Shown here: piece after piece, positions 54,337 to 63,600 of the stretch
Position numbering within the stretch: position 1 is the stretch's first letter
How the letters are laid out: every line of letters begins with the position of its first letter
Assembly (NCBI RefSeq): GCF_000520975.1
Contig: NZ_JACB01000015.1
Span: 62,001-126,000 of the forward strand
Reading direction: 5' to 3'
Length of the DNA stretch: 64,000 bases
Source of the DNA: Aquimarina megaterium XH134
Lineage (GTDB): Bacteria; Bacteroidota; Bacteroidia; Flavobacteriales; Flavobacteriaceae
Position numbers and translations under genes: made by a program
Notes under the pieces: model-generated
The model's database searches: none
The model's input: only the letters and a program-made list of their open reading frames with translations
What the model was told of the DNA's origin: nothing

Positions 54337-55371
54337 ATGAAATCTAGAAAATTAGTAAGTATAAGTATTGCTATAATATTTTTAATATTGAGCATAACAG
54401 GAGTTTTTATGTATATAAAACCTTATTACAAAATTACGGCATCAATGCATACAGTTTTTGGTTTTCTATTTTCGATTTTGGTAGTTTTTCATATCATCAA
54501 CAATATAAAGTCATTAAAAATGTACAGTATAAATTCAAAGAATAACTTTTTGAATGTTCGTTTTATCACATTACTTTTTATTGCAGGAATTTTGTTCACA
54601 GGATTGTTATTTAATGTTTCTGGATTTAACAAAATTTATGATTTCGGAAATGAATATCGTAATAGTCTACAAGGAAAAGAAACATTAGAAGACGGAACGC
54701 AAAGTATTAGCATAAAAAATGAAATTAACGAAGTTGCGGTAGAGATAGATGTAAAAATAGGGGACGCATTTCGTTATGCAATGATGGTAATTTGGGTAGA
54801 AGATATAGACGGAAATTATATTGAAAGTTTATTTGTACCCAAATCTATTGCAACAAGTAAGTATGTAAATGGTAAACCAGACAAAAACGGAATTTGGAAA
54901 CCCGCTATTGTTCGTCGCCCAGAATCGCTACCATATTGGTCGCACAAAAGAGGTATTAGAGCTTCTGACGGATTATTTATTCCTTTAGGAAAAGTTTACG
55001 ATATCGATGCTGTTTCTGGTGCAACTCCAACCTATGATTTCATCATTAATTCTAAAGCGAAACTTGGAAAATTGAAAAAATTTAGAGTTTTAATGGAGGT
55101 CAATCAATCATTTAACTGGAACAAATATTATAGTAAAGATCGTTTTCCAAATGATAGTATTTATAGTGGTTCAGGTAGAGTTGGTCAACCTGCTATTGTT
55201 TATGCAGTTGATGTAGATTTAGATAAATTTGGGCTGTCTAAGAACTTTTTATTCGAGCCAATTGGGCATAGTCATCATTCAGGAAAAACAGATGAGTTGT
55301 TTACCGATATGTCTAACATCACAACAGCATTAGATATTATTGATAGAGGTATTGTAAAAATTGTTAAATAA
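54337..55371 (+). CDS. DUF4405-type membrane protein with C-terminal DUF2271-like domain
   Basis: A 344-aa protein. Three or four membrane helices fall in the first about 100 residues (SISIAIIFLILSITGVFMYI and MHTVFGFLFSILVVFHIIN, with His residues that could bind haem, then FITLLFIAGILFTGLLF), as in DUF4405. The periplasmic remainder (about 120-340) has AVEIDVKIGDAFRYAMMVIWV and VYDIDAVSGATPTYDF, resembling DUF2271; the SGAT motif also recalls FMN-binding domains. This suggests a membrane redox protein. It lies 90 bases after the DUF5916 gene and probably belongs to the same transcript. Confidence 0.78.
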   Translation: MKSRKLVSISIAIIFLILSITGVFMYIKPYYKITASMHTVFGFLFSILVVFHIINNIKSLKMYSINSKNNFLNVRFITLLFIAGILFTGLLFNVSGFNKIYDFGNEYRNSLQGKETLEDGTQSISIKNEINEVAVEIDVKIGDAFRYAMMVIWVEDIDGNYIESLFVPKSIATSKYVNGKPDKNGIWKPAIVRRPESLPYWSHKRGIRASDGLFIPLGKVYDIDAVSGATPTYDFIINSKAKLGKLKKFRVLMEVNQSFNWNKYYSKDRFPNDSIYSGSGRVGQPAIVYAVDVDLDKFGLSKNFLFEPIGHSHHSGKTDELFTDMSNITTALDIIDRGIVKIVK

Positions 55372-55384
55372 TAAAATTGAAGAT

Positions 55385-55486
55385 ATGCTAACTTATCTCG
55401 ATTCTACTTTAAATTCTCTTGAACCTGAAAAAAGAAGAAATATTAGAAAAAGTAAAGAAGATTTTCAAAAGCAAACCTTTTCCTAA
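55385..55486 (+). pseudogene. Short open stretch, possible gene remnant
   Basis: 33 codons from an ATG, beginning MLTYLDSTLNSLEPEKRRN and charged throughout. It lies 13 bases after the DUF4405 gene and ends just before the first copy of the direct repeat. It may be the tail of a lost gene or a chance frame. Confidence 0.25.
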
Positions 55487-55567
55487 TATAGCTAAATAAC
55501 GAATTTAAATTTTTTAATACTGATTATTGGCAATTTATAATCTTAGTATTATTTTACAAAAATCAAT

Positions 55568-55604
55568 AATCCCTTGTAAAAACTAGTTTTCACAAGGGAT
55601 TTTA
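55568..55604. terminator. Bidirectional-looking terminator hairpin
   Basis: AATCCCTTGT and ACAAGGGATT arms, extended inside by AAAA/TTTT, with T-rich or A-rich flanks on both sides. On the - strand it follows the tRNA-like end, as terminators follow tRNA genes. Confidence 0.75.
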
Positions 55605-55609
55605 ATTAG

Positions 55610-55631
55610 TAGTGACCCCAGAGGGAACGAA
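55610..55631 (-). pseudogene. Possible tRNA 3'-terminal remnant (- strand)
   Basis: Read on the - strand, the 22 bases begin TTCGTTCCC and continue CTCTGGGGTCACTA. They resemble a T-loop (one base short), T-stem 3' side and acceptor end with discriminator A. Too short to name a tRNA; the hairpin that follows fits a tRNA terminator. Confidence 0.35.
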
Positions 55632-55776
55632 TTTAAATTTTTTAGAAGAAGATATTGCCTTAATCATTAGACTATCAGTCAATTTAAAAAATCATTATTT
55701 GACATGATATTTATACTTATTCATTAAAAAGCTCTATTCTTTCATTATCATTTATAATAAAACCTGAACCTTAAGA

Positions 55777-55818
55777 CTTATAACCCAAAGGTCACAGATT
55801 CGAGTCCTGTTCCTTGAT
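55777..55818 (+). pseudogene. tRNA 3'-half remnant, from anticodon loop to discriminator base
   Basis: Segments have exact tRNA lengths: loop CTTATAA (anticodon position TAT), 3' anticodon stem CCCAA, variable AGGTC, T-arm ACAGA-TTCGAGT-CCTGT (four of five pairs), acceptor TCCTTGA plus T. The bases before the loop (TAAGA) cannot pair with CCCAA, and no 5' half is present. A tRNA cut at the anticodon loop is the usual scar of integrase-mediated insertion. Confidence 0.55.
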
Positions 55819-55901
55819 ATCGTATAACATCTTGAAATTAAAAAAGTTATTTTGTTTATAGAGATCTCTTTTGCAAAACTATTACGAAAATTGATAGAAT
55901 T

Positions 55902-57356
55902 TTATTCTAAAAATATAATTTCTGAACCAGAATCTACACCTTCTATAATAAGTTTTAGTGGCTCTGTAAAAACTGTGGGGCTGTTACTATGCGTTAGTGG
56001 GAATTTGAAAAACCAATTAGAGTTAGTATCCTTGCAATTATCTAGTGGACCGATGAATTCGATGCCCTCTAAAGCATATAATTCATTATACTCTCCATAA
56101 TTATTCAAATCACCTACCTTATTAAATACACTATCATTAACCACATTCTCGTTTTTGTCTTGCCACTGAAAACTGCCCGCTCTTTTTACCCTGATCCCAC
56201 AAAAGTTCTTAGGAAGAATAATATTTCCATTATTATCAAAGTAATGGTACATAGAATCATTACTTTTCAATGCATCTCTATGAATACTTATCCGAGGAGT
56301 CTGGGTATCATCAGGAGCGTTGGTGAAGTCGACAATGATTCTATTATTATCGTTTATACTTATATAATCAGGGATAACGTCTTCATTTTGGGTAGAACCT
56401 CCACCTCCAGTAGAACCTCCAGAAGAATCTGTTCCTGCTTTATCCATCATAAAATCAAATTCATCAAGTTTCATAGCATTTTTTACCCGTATTCTATAAG
56501 ATCTTTTTTTTGATGCATTTTTATAAAAACTATATGCTTTGGTTTTGTTTGCGGGTATTTCAATACCTTGTTGGATTGACACTTTAATTGGTTTCCAAAC
56601 CCCATCTTTTTTAAATTCGAAATACAATACTGGGCCACGATATGCTGTGCAGGGAGGACTATCACAAATAATATTAGGAAGATAATGATCATTGTTTGAA
56701 TTCTGAACAGATCTAGCACATATTTTTCCTCTCCATTTTTTAATATTGTTAAAAGTAGCCGAATAACGATATCTCTTCCCTTTTTGGCACATATCATCAG
56801 AAAGATTATTGCAGTCATTTGTAAAATTAGAATATGTAAGTGGTTTTTTGTCTAATTTTACAAATTCTGGGTTTCCTAAAAATCCTCCAGCAATAGCACT
56901 GGTAAAATTACTGTTTTTGCACGCAATCACAGGGCTAGGCGTAGGGTTTTCGAACCCCTTAGTATATTTTTGAACCTTATTCCTTGCCCATCCTTGAGGT
57001 TTTGAAGAGGTTTTGCTCAGAACCCGATTCATCTGTAAAAATGCTGGAACTACATCTTCTGGCTTGGATAATGCCCAAAAAATTTCTGCTTCGGATAATT
57101 CTTTTCCTGTAATAGCAATAATGTTTTCGAGAACCGAGCAATTAGAACAATTGCTCTCTTCGAGAATAAAAACCTCATCTATTTCATGTTTGAAGAATGA
57201 AATTTTATTTTCGTTTTCTAGAGTTATCGAAACATTTTGATCCTCCTCAAGAGATTGCTGCTCCACATCTTCTTTAATTACATCGGCTTTTTCACATGAA
57301 AGGAAACCAAGTATAACTAACACAAGAATAATATCCATGATTTTAATTGTTTTCAT
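55902..57356 (-). CDS. Lipoprotein of unknown function with Gly/Ser linker
   Basis: A 484-aa lipoprotein with lipobox GFLSC (Cys near residue 21). After it come an acidic segment, a Cys pair (ESNCSNCS), a middle domain with several Cys (CKNSNF, NDCNNLSDDMCQKGKRYRY, CDSPPCTAYRGP), a Gly/Ser linker (SSGGSTGGGGSTQ, about residues 305-320) and a C-terminal beta-rich domain (about 325-484). No family is recognised. It is the last gene of a three-gene operon with two hydrolases upstream (53-base gap), so it may bind their substrate or cell-surface partner. Confidence 0.82.
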   Translation of the reverse strand: MKTIKIMDIILVLVILGFLSCEKADVIKEDVEQQSLEEDQNVSITLENENKISFFKHEIDEVFILEESNCSNCSVLENIIAITGKELSEAEIFWALSKPEDVVPAFLQMNRVLSKTSSKPQGWARNKVQKYTKGFENPTPSPVIACKNSNFTSAIAGGFLGNPEFVKLDKKPLTYSNFTNDCNNLSDDMCQKGKRYRYSATFNNIKKWRGKICARSVQNSNNDHYLPNIICDSPPCTAYRGPVLYFEFKKDGVWKPIKVSIQQGIEIPANKTKAYSFYKNASKKRSYRIRVKNAMKLDEFDFMMDKAGTDSSGGSTGGGGSTQNEDVIPDYISINDNNRIIVDFTNAPDDTQTPRISIHRDALKSNDSMYHYFDNNGNIILPKNFCGIRVKRAGSFQWQDKNENVVNDSVFNKVGDLNNYGEYNELYALEGIEFIGPLDNCKDTNSNWFFKFPLTHSNSPTVFTEPLKLIIEGVDSGSEIIFLE

Positions 57357-57409
57357 AAGTGTATGATTTTAAAAGTTAATATTTAAAAAATTACCGGTAA
57401 TACGTTTGC

Positions 57410-59455
57410 TTATTTCCACCATAATGCTGCAAATCGATGCTTAGACCCTTCGCCATATCCTGTTATCGATTTTAGATCATAGCCCTCTTTAGTATTCTTT
57501 TCAAAAGCTTTCAGATATTTTATTAATCCTTTGCCCACAACGTACCTGTATTTCTGCTGTTGTTTTATAAAAATGGCAATACAATAGTTTTTACCTTTAT
57601 GAGTATAAGCATTTACAGATATGGGAATCATTCCTTTACTTTCCATATCGTCTATTGTTGGTTTCAGATTTGATATAGGTAAGGAATATTTCACTTTCCA
57701 ATTAGAATTTGGAGCTTTCTTAAATGAGGCAGCAAATATTTCATTCTCACCATTAGAACTACATGTGATATTCATTGGGACATATCCTTCGTTTTTATAA
57801 CTGTCTAATTTCTGTTTAAATACCGTAAGAGGTTTATTATGAAAAGCTCTATAGTTTTCAGCATTCGTTTTTTCCATAATAACAGAATACTTAATCTGGT
57901 TTCCTTTTGTATAGGTGTCAATATGTATTGGTCGGTATCCCTGATTCCAATATTCATCATATACACCTTGATAAGCAGAAGTTGAAAGATCGTGTCTGGA
58001 CAACCATTTTTTTATAGCAGGTCTAAAAATAGCATTGACATATGTTTTTCCATTAACATCATAAAAATCTGCCCACACCACGGCAGAACCATTTTTATCC
58101 ATTACCTTTAAAATCCTGTAGTATTCGGCCTCTGGGATACCATGTCTATCTAGATTTATAGGTTTTCCTCTGGTCGTTTCATAAAAGGCATCAAAAACGA
58201 TATCCTTTATAACTTCATTAGTGATATCCGTTTTTTTATCATTACTATTTTTCATTATGGCACTATTGACCATAATAATGGCATAATAATCATTTGGAAG
58301 TATTGTAAATACAGCTCTATATTGATCTTCGGCTCCATTGTGAGAAGGGTAATACTCTGTAGTATCTGCAAACCTATCATCAAATAGTTGCCCCGAAAAT
58401 ACGATCATATTATCACGGGTTTCTTTTGTGTCATCTACATAGAGTGATTTTCTGGTTATAGGACCAAAAAATGTATTGGTATGGTAGAAGGTTCTAACGA
58501 AATTGGCATAATCCTGTGCAGAAATCATCCAACCTCCTTGTGCACGTGCATGTGAATTATCAATAACTCCAGACGAACCATTGGTATGATAATATTTAGC
58601 ATATTTCACATTATTTGTAGGTTTATATATAGGTTTGATTTTGGGTGTTACTTTACTAAAAATATGTTCTCTTATATATTTTTCATAAAGTTTGGCATAC
58701 TCTTTTATCATCTTTTGAGAATGCTTTTTAGGATCATTGATATGATTATAAGTATTCTGAATATTCTTTACTTTCTGTGGATAGGCTAACGAGGGAATTA
58801 ACCACACTAAGAGCCCTATATTTGTGTTTTCATATTTTCTTTTTATACCAACATTTGATTCTTTAAAACCATAAGACATATTTAAGTAATGGTAAAACCC
58901 TTTTTCGTAGGCAAGTCCCATTTGCTCTACTTTTTCTATTGCCTCTTTGTTTTTACTGATTCCTGATTTGTGAGTGAGTAGGTTTCTGTAAGAAATTTTT
59001 TCAATCCCTGTATCTGTAAATTTAGCTTTCCACCGATCGGGGAGTTGGTGAATCATTTTCATATCTAATTGTTCTTGCACCGTTTTAGAAGAATGGATAT
59101 GACGGCTAAAAATATTTAGCAAGGCTACAGCAGATATGGTTTTAAAGACAGAACCTATTCCTGAGGCAACATTTGTTTTCATAGGTAGATTTCCATCTCC
59201 TGGTATTTTGGCCCAGCCACCAGATACTTTGGCTTTAATTCCTTTCTTATTGCCTATAACTAGGGAATATCCTTTTACTTTATTGAATAGTTTCTGATGA
59301 ATTATTTCATTAAATAAAGCGTCATTGAATACAAAAGGTACTACTTCAATCTCTCTTGTAGCATTATTAAAACACTTGATGGTTTCTGTATTATATGCAT
59401 GGGCAAATGCGATACATCCGCATAATAGCGTTAGTATTAGAGTTATTTTTTTCAT
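57410..59455 (-). CDS. Secreted serine hydrolase (class C beta-lactamase fold) with C-terminal tandem repeat domains
   Basis: A 681-aa exported protein (signal peptide ending AFAHA). The N-terminal about 400 residues are a penicillin-binding-protein/beta-lactamase-type hydrolase: SxxK as SVFK (about residue 103), YxN as YENT, and HNG in YYPSHNGAEDQY. The C-terminal about 240 residues contain four related units of about 60 residues (each with GY.P..I..Y and a following strand, such as QGYRPIHIDTYTKGN and EGYVPMNITCSSNGE), like bacterial tandem repeat domain 1 seen in polyglycine hydrolases. It may be a peptidase or esterase with repeat-mediated binding. It is the middle gene of the operon. Confidence 0.88.
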   Translation of the reverse strand: MKKITLILTLLCGCIAFAHAYNTETIKCFNNATREIEVVPFVFNDALFNEIIHQKLFNKVKGYSLVIGNKKGIKAKVSGGWAKIPGDGNLPMKTNVASGIGSVFKTISAVALLNIFSRHIHSSKTVQEQLDMKMIHQLPDRWKAKFTDTGIEKISYRNLLTHKSGISKNKEAIEKVEQMGLAYEKGFYHYLNMSYGFKESNVGIKRKYENTNIGLLVWLIPSLAYPQKVKNIQNTYNHINDPKKHSQKMIKEYAKLYEKYIREHIFSKVTPKIKPIYKPTNNVKYAKYYHTNGSSGVIDNSHARAQGGWMISAQDYANFVRTFYHTNTFFGPITRKSLYVDDTKETRDNMIVFSGQLFDDRFADTTEYYPSHNGAEDQYRAVFTILPNDYYAIIMVNSAIMKNSNDKKTDITNEVIKDIVFDAFYETTRGKPINLDRHGIPEAEYYRILKVMDKNGSAVVWADFYDVNGKTYVNAIFRPAIKKWLSRHDLSTSAYQGVYDEYWNQGYRPIHIDTYTKGNQIKYSVIMEKTNAENYRAFHNKPLTVFKQKLDSYKNEGYVPMNITCSSNGENEIFAASFKKAPNSNWKVKYSLPISNLKPTIDDMESKGMIPISVNAYTHKGKNYCIAIFIKQQQKYRYVVGKGLIKYLKAFEKNTKEGYDLKSITGYGEGSKHRFAALWWK

Positions 59456-59507
59456 TTTATTATATTCTTAAAAGTTCTGATTTAATGAAGTTGTTGTAAT
59501 TGCACTT

Positions 59508-60446
59508 TCACTCGAAGCAATCTTTAATAAATTCAATTAAGGGTGGAGTAATGATCATTTCATTTTTTTCACCAATAGCACTATTAATTTCAGAATGTGT
59601 ATAAACACTTCCATCGACTTGAGAAACCGAAATAGAAGCATTTTTCAATGCTTCAATAAATTGATTTGCAATCGCTTTTCTCTCAGCAGATCCTCTTTTG
59701 GCAATAAAGAAATTTGGATAAGAAGTATTATGTATCAGATTATGTATGGGTGAGGCATCTATATATTGAGATTGATTTACTCCAAATGCGTTAATATATA
59801 GTCTATTTTCATATTTGTTACCCACTATTTGTTCTAAAACATCATACCCTTCTGTGTCTATAGAAGCTACTCCTTTAATAATAGAAGATGATACCTCTTG
59901 TTTTTCTAAAAAACTCTTATTTGTACCCGTTAGCGATACCAAATGAGCACCAGCACTATGGCCCAAAAGCACTATCTTTTCAGGATTCCCGCCATATTGA
60001 TCAATATTATCATAAACCCATTCTATAGCATCTGCTACATCGTTATTGTGGTCTGGATATTTTACTCTGTTTATATTAAATAATTGATAGGGAAATGGGC
60101 TAAGTCTATAATTAAGGCTTATAAAAAGCCAATTTTGCGATTGAAACAAGGATACTTTCTTCTCGATGTTATTTTTTTTATCACCTAAACACCAACCGCC
60201 ACCATGAACATAAATGACAATTGGCTTTTTCTTATCTGTGTCTTTAGTATAATAGATATCCAAGCTTAAAAGATTCGGATCTACCCCATTAATAGATTTG
60301 TATTCAATGGTTTTTTCTTTATTTAATGAGTTATCTGCAAAGACATATTTAAATTTTGAAGATTCATCAAATGCAGTATTATCATCCTTATCACAAGAGC
60401 ATAATAACAGAATACCATAAGCTAATAGTATAAACATTTTTCTCAT
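59508..60446 (-). CDS. Alpha/beta-hydrolase lipoprotein (esterase/lipase, HSL-like)
   Basis: A 312-aa lipoprotein with lipobox LLCSC near residue 18. The fold shows the oxyanion-hole motif HGGGWCLGD (about residue 85), nucleophile elbow LLGHSAGAH (Ser about 164) and a final His in VYTHSEIN (about 285). The HGGG plus GxSxG arrangement belongs to the hormone-sensitive lipase/carboxylesterase group. It heads the operon (serine hydrolase and Cys-rich lipoprotein follow at 52- and 53-base gaps) and lies 198 bases from an HTCS gene, which probably controls it. The ester substrate is unknown. Confidence 0.9.
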   Translation of the reverse strand: MRKMFILLAYGILLLCSCDKDDNTAFDESSKFKYVFADNSLNKEKTIEYKSINGVDPNLLSLDIYYTKDTDKKKPIVIYVHGGGWCLGDKKNNIEKKVSLFQSQNWLFISLNYRLSPFPYQLFNINRVKYPDHNNDVADAIEWVYDNIDQYGGNPEKIVLLGHSAGAHLVSLTGTNKSFLEKQEVSSSIIKGVASIDTEGYDVLEQIVGNKYENRLYINAFGVNQSQYIDASPIHNLIHNTSYPNFFIAKRGSAERKAIANQFIEALKNASISVSQVDGSVYTHSEINSAIGEKNEMIITPPLIEFIKDCFE

Positions 60447-60570
60447 AATGCTAAATTTTAAAGAGTTATGACTTAATAAAACTGATGGGGATGGGTTATT
60501 TCAAAAAAAGAAATCTCAATTTTTATATAAATAATGTTACGCAAGCTAGTAAATATGAAGTGTAGTGTAT

Positions 60571-60605
60571 TGTACTCTGGTTACCAAAACCTGTACTGTA
60601 GTTAC
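60571..60605 (-). promoter_or_regulatory. Candidate HTCS operator: 14-bp direct repeat at 21-bp spacing
   Basis: TGTACTCTGGTTAC (60571-60584) and TGTACTGTAGTTAC (60592-60605) match at 12 of 14 positions and start exactly 21 bp apart, the spacing also seen before the PUL. The site lies between the HTCS end and the hydrolase operon start. Confidence 0.58.
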
Positions 60606-60644
60606 ATGTGCGGGAAAGTATAATAAAATAAGGGCGTAAGAGAA

Positions 60645-63600
60645 TTAATTTCTGTATTCTGAAGGGGTTTTTCCGAATTCCTTTCCATAAACTCTGGTAA
60701 AATACGCAGGATCTTTAAAGCCAGTTTGATAAGAAATTTCTGCAATGGTTAGTTCCTTTTTACTCAATAACCTCTTAGCTTCTTGTAATCGTACACTTCT
60801 AATAAGTTTGGTAGGAGACATATTTGTTATGTTTCTAACCTTTCTGAATAAATGTACCCTACTGATATTTAATTGATCAGCTAACTGAGGAACACTAAAG
60901 TCATCATTATCCATATTTTTATGCACGATCTTAATAACTGATTGTATAAAGGCATCAATATTTTTATGATTAGAATTTGGGCTAAAATCTCCTTGTTGGT
61001 ATTTTTCTCGTAATTTATTTTGGGTATCAATCAAATGATTTACTCGTATCAACAATTCTTCTCGATCAAATGGTTTAGTAAGATAGGCATCTGCACCAAT
61101 TTTTAGTCCCTCTAATTGGTTATCGTGACTTGTTTTTGCAGTTAATAGGATAAGAGGGATATGGTTAGTAGCTAAATGTTCCCGAATCGCACTCCCTAAT
61201 TGTAATCCACTCCATTCAGGCATCATTACATCAGAAATGACTAAGTCGGGGATATGCTCTTGGCACAATTGCCAGGCATCACGGCCATTGGTTGCAGTAA
61301 GCAATCGATAGGTTGGTGCTAAACAAAACCTAATATATGCTCTAACCTCCTGATGATCCTCGGCAATGAGGATTAAGGATTTAGACATTTCTTCTAAGAC
61401 TTGAACGCTTGTTTTTGCTATGACTCCTGGTTCATGAGTTATTTTTGTTCCTGGAATCAGTACCTTAAACTTGCTTCCTTTCCCTTTTTTACTTTTTACG
61501 GTAATTTCTCCACCCATGAGTTCCACCAACTCCTTAGTCAATGCCAACCCTAAACCTATTCCTTTAATTCTTCCTGTTCGTTCTTGGGTAAAAGAATCAA
61601 ATAGATGAGGCATAAATTCAGAAGATATCCCTATTCCTGTATCACTTACACAAAGTTGAATCATGGGTTGTGGCGTAGCATCTATAAAATCAACAGTTAC
61701 TATTACATTTCCTCCTTTTTTCGTATACTTAATAGCATTAGATATCAAGTTTGCTGTAATTTTCTGCCATTTATCTTCGTCATAGGAAGTATACAAGGTG
61801 TCTTTGGGTGTAGAAAACTGAAGTTGTACTTGATTAGATGCAGCCAACGAAGAAAAAGACTTTACTATATAATTTTGAAAAGCAATAAAATCTCCAATAA
61901 TATTTTGTATTGTTAGTCGATTCTCTTTCATTTGGGCAATTTCAAGAATCTGGCCAACCTGTTTTGATAAGTGATTGGTTTGATTTTGTATCTGTGTAAA
62001 ATGTGTGTCAAGTTGATTATTGAGTCGACCGGGTAATTTATGTTTCATTTGATCTATAGCGCCCAATATAACAGTTAAAGGGGTTCTAAACTCATGTGCA
62101 ATCTGAGTAAACCATCTTGTTTTCGTTTGTGATAACTCTTTAAAATGTATTTTTTCAGAGACTGCTATTTTTCTTCGTAATTGCAAACCATATCCTGTAA
62201 ATAGTAGTATGGCTATACATAATGCATATAATGAGTAGGTTAAATTTGTTTGATACCACGGAGGAATTACCCGAATATGAATTGGGTCATGAACGCTACG
62301 CCAACTATCATTAACATCAAATGCTTCTGCTAGTAACTTGTAGGTACCTTTAGGCACATTGGACATAATAATTACTCCGCTTTTTTGAATAGGCAGCCAA
62401 TCTTTATGATATCCCTCTAGCTGAAACCGATACCGTACATTTTGGGGTTCTTTGTATGTTAGTGCAGAAAATTGATACGTAATAATTTGATCTTTTGATG
62501 TAACCTTAATAGGGTTCTCTTTTGAAGCTCCTTCTGAAGGGAAACGAAAAACTTGTAGTGTATCGGATTGATGTTTGGTATAGGACAACCACTTTAAATT
62601 AGGTTTAATTTTAGGCCGTTGTGTGACTTGATCTGGATGAAAATATTGCACCCCACTAGTACTTCCCATCCAAATATATCCTTTTTCATTCTGAAAAACG
62701 GAACTTAATAACATAGAATTATCATACAAACCATCTCTTGTAGTATAGGTGCGATATTCATTGTTCTCCGGTTCAAAAGAAGTAATTCCATTACTGACCG
62801 TACTTAACCAAAGAGTTCCATTTTTATCACTGGTTACATTTAGAATTTTATCATCTGGCATTTGATCATTTCTTATAAACCGTTGAAACTGTTCTCGCTG
62901 AGGATCAAAACAATTTAATCCTCCATCTGTTCCTATCCACAGTTTTCCATCATTACTCTGATGAATGGATTGTATCAAATTAGAGCTTATACTATAAGGG
63001 TCGTCTTTGTCATAAAGAAACTGTTGATATTTAGGGGGTCTGTTTTTATCAAGAGTACTAATATTTGAGATTTTGATAAGCCCTTCACTCATAGTTCCTA
63101 TCCATAAATTATCAATATTATCTATTAGCATATCTATAATACGAAGATCGAGGTCAACACCGTTCTTTTTTAGAGAGACTGCAAAATAATCCTGATCTTT
63201 TAGATCATAGGCCACCATATAATTCCATTCGGCAATCCATAGCCGCTTATTTTTATCTTCTACGATTCGCCAACAGCTAATAGATGGTAATGTTATAGGA
63301 ATCTTCTCAACAGATTTAGTATTTGTATCTATTTTCAGCAATGATATTACCTTAGCACTTTTAGTAGGAATTGCATAAAGAAAATCATCGCTAGTACAGT
63401 GCATCGCTATTATTCTGTCTTTGTAGATCAATTGAGGTTTTTCCATGGTTTCTTTTTTCCATACATATAAACCTTCTGAGGTTGCAAACCAAACTTGCTC
63501 ATTGCACTCCACAATTTCTCGAACCCCTCCTAGAGTTATTCCCAATTTCTCTAACATTGGATGTCTAAAGGTTTTATGTGGAATAAGCTGAAAAACTCCA

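Larger units (their letters stand above)
55498..55644. repeat. 19-bp direct repeat enclosing a tRNA-end remnant and hairpin
   Basis: AACGAATTTAAATTTTTTA occurs at 55498-55516 and 55626-55644. Between the copies lie 109 bases with a hairpin and a tRNA-like 3' end on the - strand. This looks like a duplicated or inserted segment. Confidence 0.6.
55372..55901. other. Gene-poor patch with integration scars
   Basis: 530 bases holding no intact gene. It contains a 33-codon open stretch, a 19-bp direct repeat, a terminator-like hairpin and two tRNA 3'-end remnants, listed separately. Confidence 0.6.

Noticed and set aside
60538..60565. GTTACGCAAGC resembling the ECF -35 element
   Set aside because: The second half reads GTAG instead of GTCT, and both flanking genes are on the other strand, so it has no gene to drive.
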